Of a stretch of DNA of 64,000 nucleotides, positions 24,689 to 36,518 are shown one piece after another. The notes under the pieces are model-generated. The model did not search any database. It saw nothing but the letters and a program-made list of their open reading frames with translations, and was not told where the DNA came from. The stretch is taken from the NCBI GenBank assembly GCA_021613335.1, contig JAJTWR010000021.1, positions 1,051,001 to 1,115,000 of the forward strand, given 5' to 3'. A program made the translations under genes and the position numbers. Position 1 is the stretch's first letter. Each line of letters opens with the position of its first letter. The stretch comes from Whitmania pigra (taxonomy: Eukaryota > Annelida > Clitellata > Hirudinida > Haemopidae).

Positions 24689-24786
24689 TTGAATACGTGT
24701 GTTCCACGATATGGTGTGGTTATCTGAAGAGTACGAAGAATTGTAACGAGAAATTACGTGTGAGTGGCTGTCCAACATGCAAATGA
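24689..24786 (+). pseudogene. Antistasin-like exon 2, broken copy
   Basis: Reads WCGYLKSTKNCNEKLRVSGC then PTCK and stops at TGA (24784-24786). One conserved cysteine is Ser, and no exon 1 or exon 3 follows. It abuts the 3' flank of the serpin at 25058, marking an old joint duplication of antistasin-like and serpin sequence. Confidence 0.75.
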
Positions 24787-25057
24787 ACTTGAAATATTTA
24801 TTTATTTAAACCACTATTAACCATTGTCCATCCATTCACGCTATCACAGATTTTCAAATAAACAGATTGCAGAAACTAATAATTGGATTTTTTATTTCAA
24901 AAATCATGTGGATGAACTTAAGGTTTAGTAATTTTTAAAACATTAACTTTGATAATAATCGTCATTTAGCTTTAAGAGATTATATATTATAATCTTGGTT
25001 TTCTGATTCATATATCATAATGTAAGTCAAGGACAAAATCTTTTCCGGTATATGGTT

Positions 25058-26544
25058 TTAAGGTTGAATAAATCTTCCAAGGAAAAGAATTGAACCAGTA
25101 TAAACGTGTTTTATGTAAAATAGGAATGGATGATCAGCTCTGAAGTTGATGACAGAAGGAAGAGGTTTCATAGAAGTTTTAGAAATTATAACGGCAGTAG
25201 CTGCAGCAGCCTCGACACCATTCTCATCAATTTCAACAACTGCTTTGTGTAAGGCCTTTGAAGCATAAAGACTTTTTGATTCTTCTATCCCGCTCAGATC
25301 TGCTCTATACGAAAACAAATCATTGATTCCAAGTTTTTTAAGATTATCGGATAAGTCAAAGCTTGACTGGAACTTAAATTTGGGAATAGTAATGTTTGCA
25401 ATTATAGATTTTAATTCAAGAGTCTTCAGTGTATCAGACGACAAATCTTTCTCGACTTGATCTAGTGATGTTTTGGCCAGATTGGGAAGAATGATTCCAA
25501 ATACAAATTCATGTGATTTGAATGGTTTTTCTAAAACTTCAAAGTGGAGAGTATTATGAACGCCATAAAAACATCTTGATGCTGAATCATGAAGAAATTC
25601 TGTTTTTAATGAATTTTTAGGTGTGGCGTAGAACGTTTGAAATTTGGTTAAATATTCTTTAAATCCTGAATCCCATTGAGCTTTGAAGTACAAGGCATTG
25701 ACGAGAACAAGACGTGTAAGTTCAGTAAGATCATTGGGTTGGACTATCTCTGTGATTTTCTTGTTGGTTATTTCAGATACCCAGTTGTTAATTAGAGAAG
25801 CGCATTCTTTAGTATTGCTGTAATAAAATATGTTCAATTCAATTCATGAATGTGATTAAATTTATTTTACTAATTAAACCGCACTAATATTACGAAAAAA
25901 TAAGTAAATTAAAATTTAACAAAGTAATGATTAAAAATAATTCAAATGATGTGCAATCAACCTGAAGTCAACAGTTTGAAGTTCCGATCCATAGAATTTT
26001 TTAGACGATTCGAGAAATGATGAGAAAATTTCAAAGCCTTTCTGAGCATACAATTTGTTCGCGATGCTTACTTGTTCATCTTTTTCAATTCTTGGCAAGA
26101 CTTTCATAATTTGTTGAAATTTTTCATGAATTTGTTCTTCTGGAAAACCACTCGTAAATGTTGAACGACGAATTTCTTCCAAAGTCCGACCTCTGGCTCC
26201 AAGAGAAGTCATTGCCAAAGCAAGAGAAATACTCAGAGGAGAAAAAATGATATTTCCTCGTTCTGTTTCCACAAACTTGTTGTACATTTGCAGTCCAAAA
26301 TCATTGTTGGCAGTAACCAAACCATTTATTTCGTCTGAATTTGCTTGATAAGCTTAAACAAATATTTAAGCAAACTTATTTTTAATTACGTGGTTTCCGA
26401 TACTTTCTTTGATTTACAAATAGAGATGTTTTGTTAAATAATTCGCTTAACAATGCATAGATAATCATGATTACAATTATTTGTACAACTCATGGAACAC
26501 CTACCTAAGAGCAGTATGAAAAATTGCAAAAGATATAAGGCCAT
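25058..26544 (-). CDS. Serpin S2, secreted serine protease inhibitor
   Basis: Exons 26544-26505, 26343-25962 and 25817-25058 give 393 residues, the normal serpin length. Exon 1 is a signal peptide (MALYLLQFFILLL). Exon 2 carries NIIFSPLSISLALAMTSLGA and VSIANKLYAQ. Exon 3 carries LVLVNALYFKAQW (breach/shutter region), the hinge ENGVEAAAATA and the serpin signature FRADHPFLFYI. Small residues at P12-P9 are what inhibitory serpins need for loop insertion. Counting P15 from the hinge Gly, the loop VIISKTSMKPLPS puts Thr at P1 and Lys at P2, one residue shorter than its paralogues, so its specificity may differ. No ER-retention signal, hence secreted. A 5'-UTR intron (26649-26567) and TATA box precede it. 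Exon 2 could also begin at ACG, nine bases later, in the same frame. Confidence 0.93.
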
Positions 26545-26690
26545 TCTGTTGATTTTATGTTCCGCCCTGAATTATGATAAGATTTAAAATAACTATAATT
26601 TATAAATTTATGTGGAGATTAGAAATGAACAAAATAAGATAGCTATTACCTCAAGCTTTTGAAGAGGTATTTACTTCTGAAGTGATGAAG

Positions 26691-26698
26691 TATTTATA
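26691..26698 (-). promoter_or_regulatory. TATA box of serpin S2
   Basis: TATAAATA on the minus strand, about 40 bp before the donor (26650/26649) of a non-coding first exon. The same box, spacing and 5'-UTR intron occur at serpins S3 (38155) and S4 (52240). Confidence 0.65.
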
Positions 26699-26759
26699 TT
26701 GTGACTTCGAGGCTCAAAATATACATACCCATTCATTGATCAAAGTTTAAGGATGTGTT

Positions 26760-27196
26760 GTTTTTTTCTCTTTTAGAACATTAAAAACAATAATCAATTG
26801 TAAATATTCTCAATTTTTTAAATGCGTAAAAATTTTAAACGTTTAAAATATTTGTAGCGCTATATCGAAGGTCAAAACAAAATTGGCTCAATGATGTTAT
26901 GACAATTATGCATTAATTCAATTTCATTTTTTTTTGTCATGAATAAACCTTCAAAACATTAACTTAAATCAATTATCATATTGTTTCCCATTTTAAAAAA
27001 ATGCATTTCCATTAATTACATTAAGCGACTTTTTTTTAACTAATGGCAAAACGTAGCCGATGCTGTTATACACCATATTTGCTTTTAGTTCAATATTGGG
27101 GTTCAATCTTGTAAACTTCCACACTTGAAATTTTCAAGTTTCAAAATTTCTTTCAAACCAATTGAGTAATGCCCGCCGACGGGTGCCATACTATTG
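26760..27196. other. Upstream flank of serpin S2, shared with S4
   Basis: About 400 bp (26750-27160) is closely repeated at 52280-52690 upstream of serpin S4, showing that the duplicated unit extends well beyond the promoter. Nothing else seen. Confidence 0.6.
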
Positions 27197-27265
27197 AACG
27201 AAGGAGACGATAAATCGAATAACGAATTAGACCTTATTACGAATCGTTAAAACGTCTCCTTCGTT
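27197..27265. repeat. Short hairpin, AACGAAGGAGACG inverted
   Basis: AACGAAGGAGACG (27197-27209) is inverted exactly at 27253-27265, with a 43-base loop. Related CGTTATTCGA/GATCCAATTCGTT motifs continue to 27310. Possibly a small MITE; bounds uncertain. Confidence 0.55.
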
Positions 27266-27454
27266 ATTCGATATAAGATCCAATTCGTTGTATGATCTAA
27301 TTCGTTATAAGATCCAATGCATATAGGAATAAAAAAATTTGATTTAATAAATAAAACTAGTAAATTCAAATTTATCGCCAGAGTTTCAAAATTTTATTGT
27401 TTCGAATAAATATAGCGACTTTGCTGTTTTTATGCATGTTTAATAATGGCAATA

Positions 27455-27785
27455 TTAATTAATTGAAGACAATTCAACAAGCAATTGTTTGGCAGTTATG
27501 TCTCCGTCTTTGTATTTGATCCACGCCTTAGAAACAGCTACATTTCTTGCAGTGACTTTCTTGTCTCGAAGGCACTGCCCTTCGTTCAATAAGCGGTCAA
27601 TGGTGGTAATGTTTTGAGCTTCTTTTAGCAAAACTTGAACCAAGTCACTGATGTTTCTAATGGCTTTTGCGTCGGCATTCAGTTAAGTATGCCACCCTTC
27701 CACATCGTTATTGGTGCGGACTTGGTCATCATAGACGCACCACGATGTGACTTTAAAGTGGCCAGCGATCCATTGCTTATGTACA
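27455..27785 (-). pseudogene. Mutator-like (MULE) transposase C-terminal remnant
   Basis: The minus-strand frame reads HFKVTSWCVYDDQVRTNNDV then EGWH, the TNN-x-VEGWH segment typical of the C-terminal part of animal MULE-type transposases. It is followed by LVQVLLKEAQNITTIDRLL to a stop at 27455. One stop interrupts the frame after WHT. The upstream part was cut by a hAT element inserted at 27786, and I could not follow the transposase beyond 29020. Confidence 0.55.
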
Positions 27786-29020
27786 CAGTGGCGCAACTAG
27801 GGGGGGGCAGGGGGGGGGCGCAAGCCCCCCCAGGCCTAATAGGAGAGACCCTGCAATTTTTCCAAATCCGATCAGTTTTTTTTTGGTGGGGGGGGGGGGG
27901 GTAAGGGGATTTAACTGGTTTGAAACTTTGAGACAGAAGATAGTCAAACTCATTAATAAATTATTAAAGATACAAAATAAGACTGTAGACAGAAGATAGT
28001 CAAACTCATAATAATAATAATCTGTTCTATTTTTAATTCTTTATTAATTATAATTGGCAGTTTTGATTTAAACAGTTTCAAAAATTTTTCGACTGCGTCG
28101 GACTTTCGTCCCTTGTCTAAACTTGAGCTCCCCCCTCAGCATTTTTCGCTGGTTATCTGATGATCAGATAATGTCGTTTTGACAACCCTGCCTTGGCTGC
28201 TCTTGATGCTTTGCAGAATGGCACAATGACTCCCGAGCTTTCGGAATTCTGTAACCTTCATGGAAAAGACGCTGAAACTGTGCAAAGACAGCTCCAATTC
28301 ACATCGACAAGTTTACGTGCTGATCAGTCTGACCCCAATGCGTGTATCGAACTACAAGATCTTTTCTGTGCCACAAGCATTCAGCCCGAGTTGCATATGC
28401 TCGATGTTGCTCTTACTCAGACATTTACGTCATCAGATGCAGAAAGGGCATTTTCTAAACTTCGCCTTATTAAAAGTCATCTCGGGACGACTATGTCTGC
28501 CTGTCGTTTGCAAAGTTTATTGAGAATATCTGTGAACAAAACAACTACTGCACTTCTTCCAGTAAATAAAATGGTGAACAGATTTTCACAGATTGATCGA
28601 AAAATTATTTTGTAACTGTAAACACATCAAAATGTAATTTAGACTACAACATTTCAAAATTGTTTTAAACTGTTTAGGATCTTAATTTTATACATAATTT
28701 AGATTAGGTGAAATGTTTAGGATATCAATCATATCATATTACAATTTTAAACATATCATAAACTTTTTTTTTACAGTTGCTTTAACTGGCTTGAAACTTT
28801 GAAACAGAAGATAGTCAAGCTCATTAATAAATTATAAAAGATACAAAAAAAGACTGCAGACTTATAAATAAAAACTTATAATAATAATCAGTTCTATCTT
28901 TAATTCTTTATTAATTAAAATTAGTAGTATTGATTTGAACAGTTTCAAAAATTTTTCGACTGCGTCGGGCTTTTCTAAACTTGAGCCCCCCCCCAGCATT
29001 TTTCGCTGGTTGCGCCCCTG
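27786..29020 (+). mobile_element. hAT-C element with 8-bp target duplication
   Basis: Ends CAGTGGCGCAACTAG and GGTTGCGCCCCTG, flanked by TATGTACA at 27778-27785 and 29021-29028. Inside, the right-end sequence appears twice: once at 27904-28155 and again at 28775-29010, bracketing a transposase fragment. This suggests a composite, or an insertion into a short derivative. Long G runs (27800-27900) are part of the end. A 360-bp relative lies at 40219-40578. Confidence 0.85.
28193..28615 (+). pseudogene. hAT transposase C-terminal fragment (hAT-C)
   Basis: An open 140-codon stretch ending with the hAT dimerisation motif (SSDAERAFSKLRLIKSHLGT then MSACRLQSLLRISV). The DDE catalytic core and the zinc finger are absent, so it cannot make an active transposase. 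It belongs to the 27786-29020 element. Confidence 0.8.
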
Positions 29021-29465
29021 TATGTACATAATCATAAAGGCCCTACAACATAATCAAAAATAATTATAATTATTTTGATCAATCGAAATAATATTTTGTA
29101 AATTCTAAATTGGTGCTTGCGATCAGTGAAATGCCGACCAATAGGAACATCGATGTTAAACAAATAGTGAGTGAGTGAAGGAATGAATGAATTAATATAG
29201 GACGTCATTTCAGCATTTTCCAAAGAGAGGGAAACCCTTGCATTGCTTTAGAAGATGAAAATTTTTTTGCTTCTGGCCAACATTCAGTGGGAGCAGACCC
29301 TAGCAAAACTAAAACTCTGGCGAACAATTTAAATATAACATTTTTTATTCGTCGGTTCAAATTTGTATTTGTCATGTAAAAATTATTTAAATATTGTGGT
29401 AGACAAAATAACGAATTGGATCTTATAACGACTATTGATGTTTTGAGTTAAAATGTTTAAAATCA

Positions 29466-29620
29466 GGCATGCAGGTTGACCGAATGGGTTGCATACGGCG
29501 GTAATGGCAACAGTCGTAATATGTCGTGTTCGAAACCCAATCTGCACTGCCACAAACGCTTTTGGGATGGATACATGGATACAAGAAGCGCCTCTGACGC
29601 TATGCATATGGCGCTATAAA
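29466..29620 (+). repeat. SINE1, tRNA-derived, good copy
   Basis: The head resembles a tRNA gene: A-box-like GGTTGACCGAATGGG and B-box-like TGTTCGAAACCC at about 45-base spacing, then GCACTGCC. It is followed by the family tail with GCGCCTCTGACGC and GCGCTATAAA. SINEs of this build are transcribed by RNA polymerase III and moved by LINE machinery. The downstream 240 bp (to about 29880) recurs after the copy at 54901, so that locus pair is a segmental duplication. Confidence 0.75.
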
Positions 29621-29879
29621 AAATATACTGTTTCTGTGGAAATCTAATATATAATCTGATATGACCAACATTTTCTTTCTCAAGTTCACAATTTCAAACA
29701 GCAATACAAACAATTTGCAAAAAATAGTGTCTTTGGCACTTTCTTTCTAGTAACACTTTATTAAATAATATGATGTTTAAGCTATATAATCCTTTGCAAT
29801 TAACTAATATAGTAATTAACAGTTATTGTTCCTAACTAAGTTTTCTTGAACTTGGATTTAATCAGATACTGCATTAAGG

Positions 29880-31051
29880 CATACACGAATATTTTTTCAT
29901 CAACAACAACTTTGTCACATTATTCACTCGAAGCCCGTAACAGGTATACTACCTATAACACCCAGTTCTTCACCAAAAACAAGGAATTGGAACTAAAGCT
30001 TTATTTACAAGCTAAAATCTTATACTAAAAACCGCAGGAAATCGTCAAAAACCAGTCATAAAAACCATCACTAAAATTGTCGAGCTCATATTTATAAGCG
30101 TTGGATCTGATTAGCAATTCTAATAAAGTCTACTAAAATATCAACCAATCCTAACAAACTTTACTAAAATATCATCCAAATCTAACAAACTCCACTAAAA
30201 TATCAGCCAATCGAAATTTACCAAAATAGGTCAATAAACGCCTACCAGTTGATTAAGCCAGTTGTCCTAAAAACATTAATCATTATTTTCAATTACCTCC
30301 GCCTGGAGCTCAAGCATAACATTAGCCGGCTTAAACAAGTAATCGAAATCTAATGAAATGCACTCGCAAATCATCCTATTAATATAAAATCTAGGAGACT
30401 TGTCTGGTGGTCTCAGAGACCCAGCCACGACAAACCTCATTCTTTATCATCTTTCGATGCCATCCTCGAGGGATTTAAGAAATAACTTGTTAAGCTTTAT
30501 TTTTATATGATTTTATTTCGCTAATTGTGTTTATTCTAGTTTTTAAGTAGAGGTGGCCTTCGAATTTTAAAATTTAAGAAACTCATATTATTAACTTATC
30601 ACAATAAATATAAAAAAAAACATATTGCGGACAACTCAATACATTTGCCTGTACTGGTTCAATTGATAAGTAATATTTTTTGTACAATCATTTTAGTATT
30701 GCTTATTAATTATCAAAAAAATAAAGTGTCCAGGTACAACAGGTGATTACTGATATGAAATTAACCATTTTATAATTTCGTTTTGAGCCACCTGGCGAAC
30801 TATGGAAACACTATTTAAGTTAACTAGTTTTTAATTTTAATAAATAAATGTTTATAATAACAATGATAATAACGTTTGCAGTATTGGTAACATTGAAATA
30901 ACGCCTTTACTAAAAAACTATTAATGGAATATAATTTTGTGCATGCAGAATCTATATACTTTTTTCGTATTATTTTTGACAATTTTGGATAATTTTGAAA
31001 AAATTAAACAAAAAAAAATTCATGCATTAACAATGCATGTCTTGCTAATTT
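29880..31051. other. Intergenic; partly repeated elsewhere
   Basis: Segment 30345-30430 is repeated inverted at about 41310-41400 (TATTAATAGGATG, GCATTTCATTAGATTTCG). No gene recognised. Confidence 0.45.
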
Positions 31052-31285
31052 GGAATGATTTATAAAAATTTTTCTTAAAGCTAAACTAATTTCAAAACCT
31101 CTTAAATGTGAGATTAAAGAATTGAATTCATAATATAATAAAAGAAAACATTTTTAATGGCAACTGGAGTTGACAGTTTAATAGCGACCATAAAGATACC
31201 AATTAACTGATATATTTGTTGTAAATTTATGAAAATATTACCTTAATTTAGAAATTAATAAAAATAATTAAAATAAATAAATTAA

Positions 31286-31376
<91 letters not shown>

Positions 31377-31396
31377 TAATAATAATAATAATAATA

Positions 31397-31443
<47 letters not shown>

Positions 31444-32260
31444 TAATGATAATAATAATAATAACAAATACAATAACAAAAACAATAACAATAACAATAA
31501 TAATATTTAATTTAGAGAATATTTTTTGGACAACTCCGAATGCCTTGGACTCAGGATTCACAAATTCATTGCAACCTTAAAAAGTGATAGTAATCAATGA
31601 ATATTACTGCTCATCCATTTCATTCAGAACCCTGAATAAACTACAAATAACAACGTTATTCTTGAACTAATTCAAGAACTTATTAATAAATTATCACACT
31701 GTAACACAACTAGAATTATTGAAACAATATTTTCTATTCCCTAGTTTCAAACCAACACGCTCCAGATATACCTAAATGCTCTGATTAAATAATGATTAGA
31801 TTAAGCGGCGTTGCATCGAGAATAAAATACTTCAACATATTTTCAAGCAGATGTGTTTCTCGTGAATTTGAAATAATAAAGCAAGTATTATTTGAAGGGA
31901 TTCAAACCATTTTGCATTAAATGTTTTAATAAATACAATGTTATTCAATAATTATTTTTTATAAACAAAGCAAGTAACTTGAAACGTTTGAAGGATTTGT
32001 TTTATTTAATTTTATTTATTTTTAAATTTTATTGCTTGATTTTATTTAATTTTATTAATTTCTAAATTAAAGTAATATTTTCATAAATTTACAACAAATA
32101 TATCAGTTAATTGGTATCTTTATGGTCGCTATTAAACTGTCAACTCCAGGTGCCATTAAAAATGTTTTTTTTCATTAAATTATGAATTCAATTCTTTAAT
32201 CTCACATTTAAGAGGTTTTGAAATTAGTTTAGCTTTAAGAAAAATTTTTATAAATCATTC
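31052..32260. repeat. Long inverted repeat, about 208-bp arms
   Basis: Arms 31052-31260 and 32053-32260 are near-identical inverted copies (for example CTCTTAAATGTGAGATTAAA on the plus strand at left and on the minus strand at right), separated by about 790 bp. The loop contains a (TAA)n array. No transposon termini or coding sequence accompany the arms. Confidence 0.8.
31286..31505. repeat. (TAA)n microsatellite
   Basis: About 220 bp of TAA units ending in AACAATAACAATAAC variants, just inside the left arm of the inverted repeat. Polyleucine/polyisoleucine frames here are artefacts. Confidence 0.95.
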
Positions 32261-32327
32261 TAATCCCAGTGCAAATCTGAATACCCATGCTTCCAAACAA
32301 ATCAACAAAGCCCGTGTTCAATTCCAG

Positions 32328-32468
32328 GCAACGAATATCAGAGGATTCCGTGGAGATGCTGAACAAGGAGGGCGATGATGACTCGGAACTCATGGAATTA
32401 TTCAGAGTGTTCGACAAAACGGAGACGGTTTCATCAGTATCCACAAACTGAATCAATTCATTGAATGA
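32328..32468 (+). pseudogene. EF-hand (calmodulin-like) exon with frameshift
   Basis: The plus-strand frame reads EDSVEMLNKEGDDDSELMEL then FRVFDK. A single missing base in GACAAAACGGAGACGG shifts the frame; the continuation in the next frame is GDGFISIHKLNQFIE then a stop. FRVFDK-x-GDGFIS is the calcium-binding loop of calmodulin/troponin C-type proteins. A possible following exon (32833-32910, LQDDINHIEIISSLEEQLVE then stop) may belong to it. Only one EF-hand is visible; likely a gene relic, unless the missing base is an assembly error. Confidence 0.55.
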
Positions 32469-32910
32469 CTGAATGACTGATTAATTGATTAATTGATTTA
32501 TTGATTGGATAAAGTGTTGATCAAAATGATAACTGTCCTAAGTTTATGCGATATTTTTATTATTATATATGCTATTATTATATGCGATATTTTTATTATT
32601 ATATTTACTACTATTATATTAAAATATTCCAAATAATTACATAATTTGCGAAAATATCAAAAACTTGTCAAAATATTATTTTATGAAACAAAAAAAAAAA
32701 TTAAAACTCAAAATGATTGATTGAACAAACGGGAATAATGGAAAGTTTTCCGATTGTAAATATTAGTTGAGATGAAATTTTAATTGTAATATTGTTTTTT
32801 TTATTAAATTGAATTAAATTTATTTTTTAAAGGTTCTTCAAGATGATATCAACCACATCGAAATAATTTCCTCGCTAGAGGAACAATTGGTTGAATGTGT
32901 GATCAAATAA

Positions 32911-34068
32911 AAAATATTCAACTTGTTTCCATTTCAATAAAATTTTGGAAATTAACACAATTCAATAAATCAACATAATTTAAATACAATATTCAATGGC
33001 GTGAATAACGTTGGTCGATTCTGTCAAACTTGGCACCTTGTGGAGGTTTGTAATTATTTGGCGACAGGAATTAATATCAGACATATCGTACAGTAATGTA
33101 AATATTAATCAATGATATTTTACAATATATATCACACATCTTCACTTATAGCTCTAAGATTTGAAAGGAAGGGTGGCTATGATGGAAATGCAACTTGAAA
33201 GTCATTTTAACTCTCAGTCATTGAAAAACAATCAACAAATTTTGAACTAAAATTTAATAATTTTCCTTTCTGAAGTTAAAGAAAGTCTAAAATAAGTTTG
33301 GAAATAGTTGATTCTATGATTCTTATGGTATTAGGGAAATTTATTTGTCTGGTTAAAAGCCTAATTTGCTGGCCATCAAATTGCAACTTTCTCGTTTGAA
33401 AGAGCAGGAAATTTTGCACAGCCCTAAGTTTGTTTCATGAGTCCCAATTTTATGTGCAGGGAGTGGAATGAATTCTCAGGGGAGAGAATAACACTCTATT
33501 AGCAAGTAGTTCATTCTTTAATTTTTTTTTCAACCTTGAAGTCCTCTCTGACAGGCTATTCTTTCCTCTTATGTTGTTCTGCTTTTAATCGACTGCAGCG
33601 CAGGCACACAAGCAAGGAAATTTGATATGTGTACACTCTGATGTCCTAGAATCTTCAAGTCGTCACATCCAGCTGTGATTATTGTAACTGATTATTATAT
33701 TTTTTAGAGCGGTTCTCATTGATTCGTTCAGTTTCAGTAATCGAGCAATAGGAATGGAAACTAAAAGCTTTAAACTGCCTATTAAGCTGTTGTCGTAACA
33801 ACTTCACATTCAGAGTATCTCTTTGCACATTCTTATCTTATTGCAATTTCAACAAAGCTAAATAAATATAATATATTATGCTACATTATTACTCTAAGTT
33901 TATCACCAAACAGAGTTTACGAAACGTTTATGAAATTTTGATTTAGCACACTAAAAAGCTTGAATTAAGTTTGAATATCAGAAGTTGAAGTTAATTATTG
34001 CTATGATATTTTCATATTAACAACTTAATTTATGAAGATTCGGAAAACATCAATAGGTCTGACGAAGA
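32911..34068. other. A+T-rich, nothing recognised
   Basis: No family, splice-consistent frame or repeat termini that I can support. Confidence 0.45.
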
Positions 34069-35036
34069 TCCGGTAGATGAACCTTCTACATTGAATACAA
34101 AAAGAGATACTTCAAACAAATTTACAATAGAAAGCACATTGATTTGAGTCATGGAACTTGTTTCCAAACCCTAACCAATTGCGTCCAGAGGTTGAAACTC
34201 ATGCTTAGCTTTGTTTCAGTCAGATCTTTATTTCGAAAAATTTCTGAATTTCTAACCTTGGAGAAAGGTAATTTGTATACATCATTGTGTAATGCTTATG
34301 TTAAAGCATATAAAGTCAGGAGTAAACATGATTGATAAAAAGAAGTTAATGAGATATGGAATAAAATCAAGTCTGATGCTAATGTATTTGAGAAAGTGGG
34401 TTCACTTTTGAAAGAATTGCAATTGCAAAAAAAAAAACAAAAAACAAGGGAATGCTGATAACATTTTGGGCAAACAAGCAGTGAAACCAGACAGACTTTT
34501 AGTGAGTTGACTCAAACATCAACTGCATCAACATAAACTGGATTAATTTAGAGATGTTCCAGTGACATTATCACATGTCAGTGAACAGGCATGTGAAAGT
34601 GATGAGATCACTCTATCTATATCCATAGTTGAATGCAAAAGAGATGAAAAAAAGCACTAATCGAAAGTTCAAGATGGACTCCTAGTTGAAAAATTGACAT
34701 GGTAGGATTATGTAAAAGAAAACATTGTGGTCTTACTAAGTCAGATCATGAAACAGACATCTTGACAAAAAAAAGAAATTAGATGATTTAGACAAGTAAA
34801 AAAGAGAACAAGAAAGGCAGAGAACGAGTTGAAAAAAAAGAAGCATTAGCAACGATATGTTCAGAGAACCCTGAAATCAGCAATGTTTTGAAAGTAAGAA
34901 AAAAAACTGGTCGTCCTGCAAGAAAAATTGAGCAACCACTTTTTCTCAAAGCAATTATTGACATTGTTTTGCATGGGTCAGCTAAGCTGCACACGATAAA
35001 CGTCAAAGCAGCATATACAGGAGCATTAGGACACTA
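34069..35036 (+). pseudogene. Degenerate coding remnant, family unknown
   Basis: Short plus-strand pieces with protein-like character in changing frames: EDSENINRSDEDPVDEPST, ECKRDEKKH-like text, and near the end KTGRPARKIEQPLFLKAI followed by DIVLHGSAKL. Many stops. The composition suggests an old transposon- or gene-derived sequence. I do not recognise the family with confidence. Confidence 0.35.
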
Positions 35037-36270
35037 ATTGAATTGTATATAATTATTTTAAAATATGAATTAAATATTTTAGTTTAATTTGGTGGACAAT
35101 TTATTTATTTACATCTTCTATAGTATCACAATTTACATTAAATTTAATGATAATGATAATAATAAATTTCTTAAAAATAAAGTCTAAAGTGATTCAATAA
35201 ATTTCGAAATATAGACTTTCTAAATTTTACTTAGCGAAAGACTAATGACGGTGTTTGTTGATATATTTCAAAATTGATTGTCCATTGATTTGGACGTTTA
35301 AAATACAATTTCTAACTGAGGATCATGACTGATATTGTCGGGCGTTTGTGAAGTTCGAAGTGTCTTGAGCACTTTAGTGTTAAACACTGACACTTTCACG
35401 AAGAAGTCATGAAATTACGATGATAAATTGATAGGCTGTTAATAATTATAAAACTAGCATGCTTTTACGATGTCATAGTACAAATAAGATTTTTGTTCTA
35501 AGTTGAGCCCTAAATCCCTAGTCACTAGTTCACAAGGAGAACCATGAACCAATGATGACAATATTGACAAGGGATTGTGATAGCCAGCGGTAAGGTTTTA
35601 AGCAATTAGAAAGTTGCACAACACAAAAATAGAAGTAATCATTATATTAATCATGCGTTGATTGCCATGCACTTGTAAATCGCTTTATTTAGTTTACTAT
35701 GATAAAACTGCAACTGTATCTATTAGAACAGTGGATTTAAATTAGGTAGCATTGAGTACAAAATATCTATCAAAAATGAACTTGGAAGATTATCTTAAAG
35801 TGGTTTAATAAAGAATTTTGCGAACAAATTAGATATCCTATCCAGGCACAAACAGCATCATGTACGACAACTGAATTCAATTTCAGTCGAATTGAATATA
35901 ACTCAAATTTGGTAACAATTATTGGTGCGATTAAATGTATCTTTTTCTGTTGTACTTGCCTAGCGAAAGCAACTAAACATTAAAAAAAAAATACAACGTT
36001 AGGCTAGATTCTAGCAGATAAAAAGATTTACCCCAATTACTAAAATTATATTTAATTATATACTAACGAAAACTTGCATGACACTATTTAGAAAGTGGGC
36101 AGCAAAAATGATTTGAATTGTGAATAAAGGCCATGCACCAAGAGGGTCTGAGAACCACTGACCACTAACACAAATTGAAGTTAGTTAATACGTAGACAAA
36201 ACTTGAAGTCATTAAATTGCCAGAAACCTCCTCAAATCAGTGCTCGAAATTCAGGCTTTAAATATATATG
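35037..36270. other. Intergenic, includes a copy of the 18.9-19.4 kb block
   Basis: Segment 35050-35460 resembles 18890-19400. The remainder to the serpin S3 3' flank shows nothing. Confidence 0.5.
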
Positions 36271-36518
36271 TCATCTATTAACCATTGTCCATCCGTTCAC
36301 GTTTCACAGAATTTCAAATAAAGAGTTTGCAGAAACTAATAATTGGATTTTTTATTTCAAAAATCATGTGGATGAACTTAAGGTTTAGTAATTGTTTGAA
36401 ACAATAACTTTGATAATAATCGTCATTTAGCTTTAAGAGATTATATATTATAATCATTTTTTCCTAATTCATAAATCATAATGTATGCCAAGGACATAAT
36501 CTTCTCCGATGTATGGTT

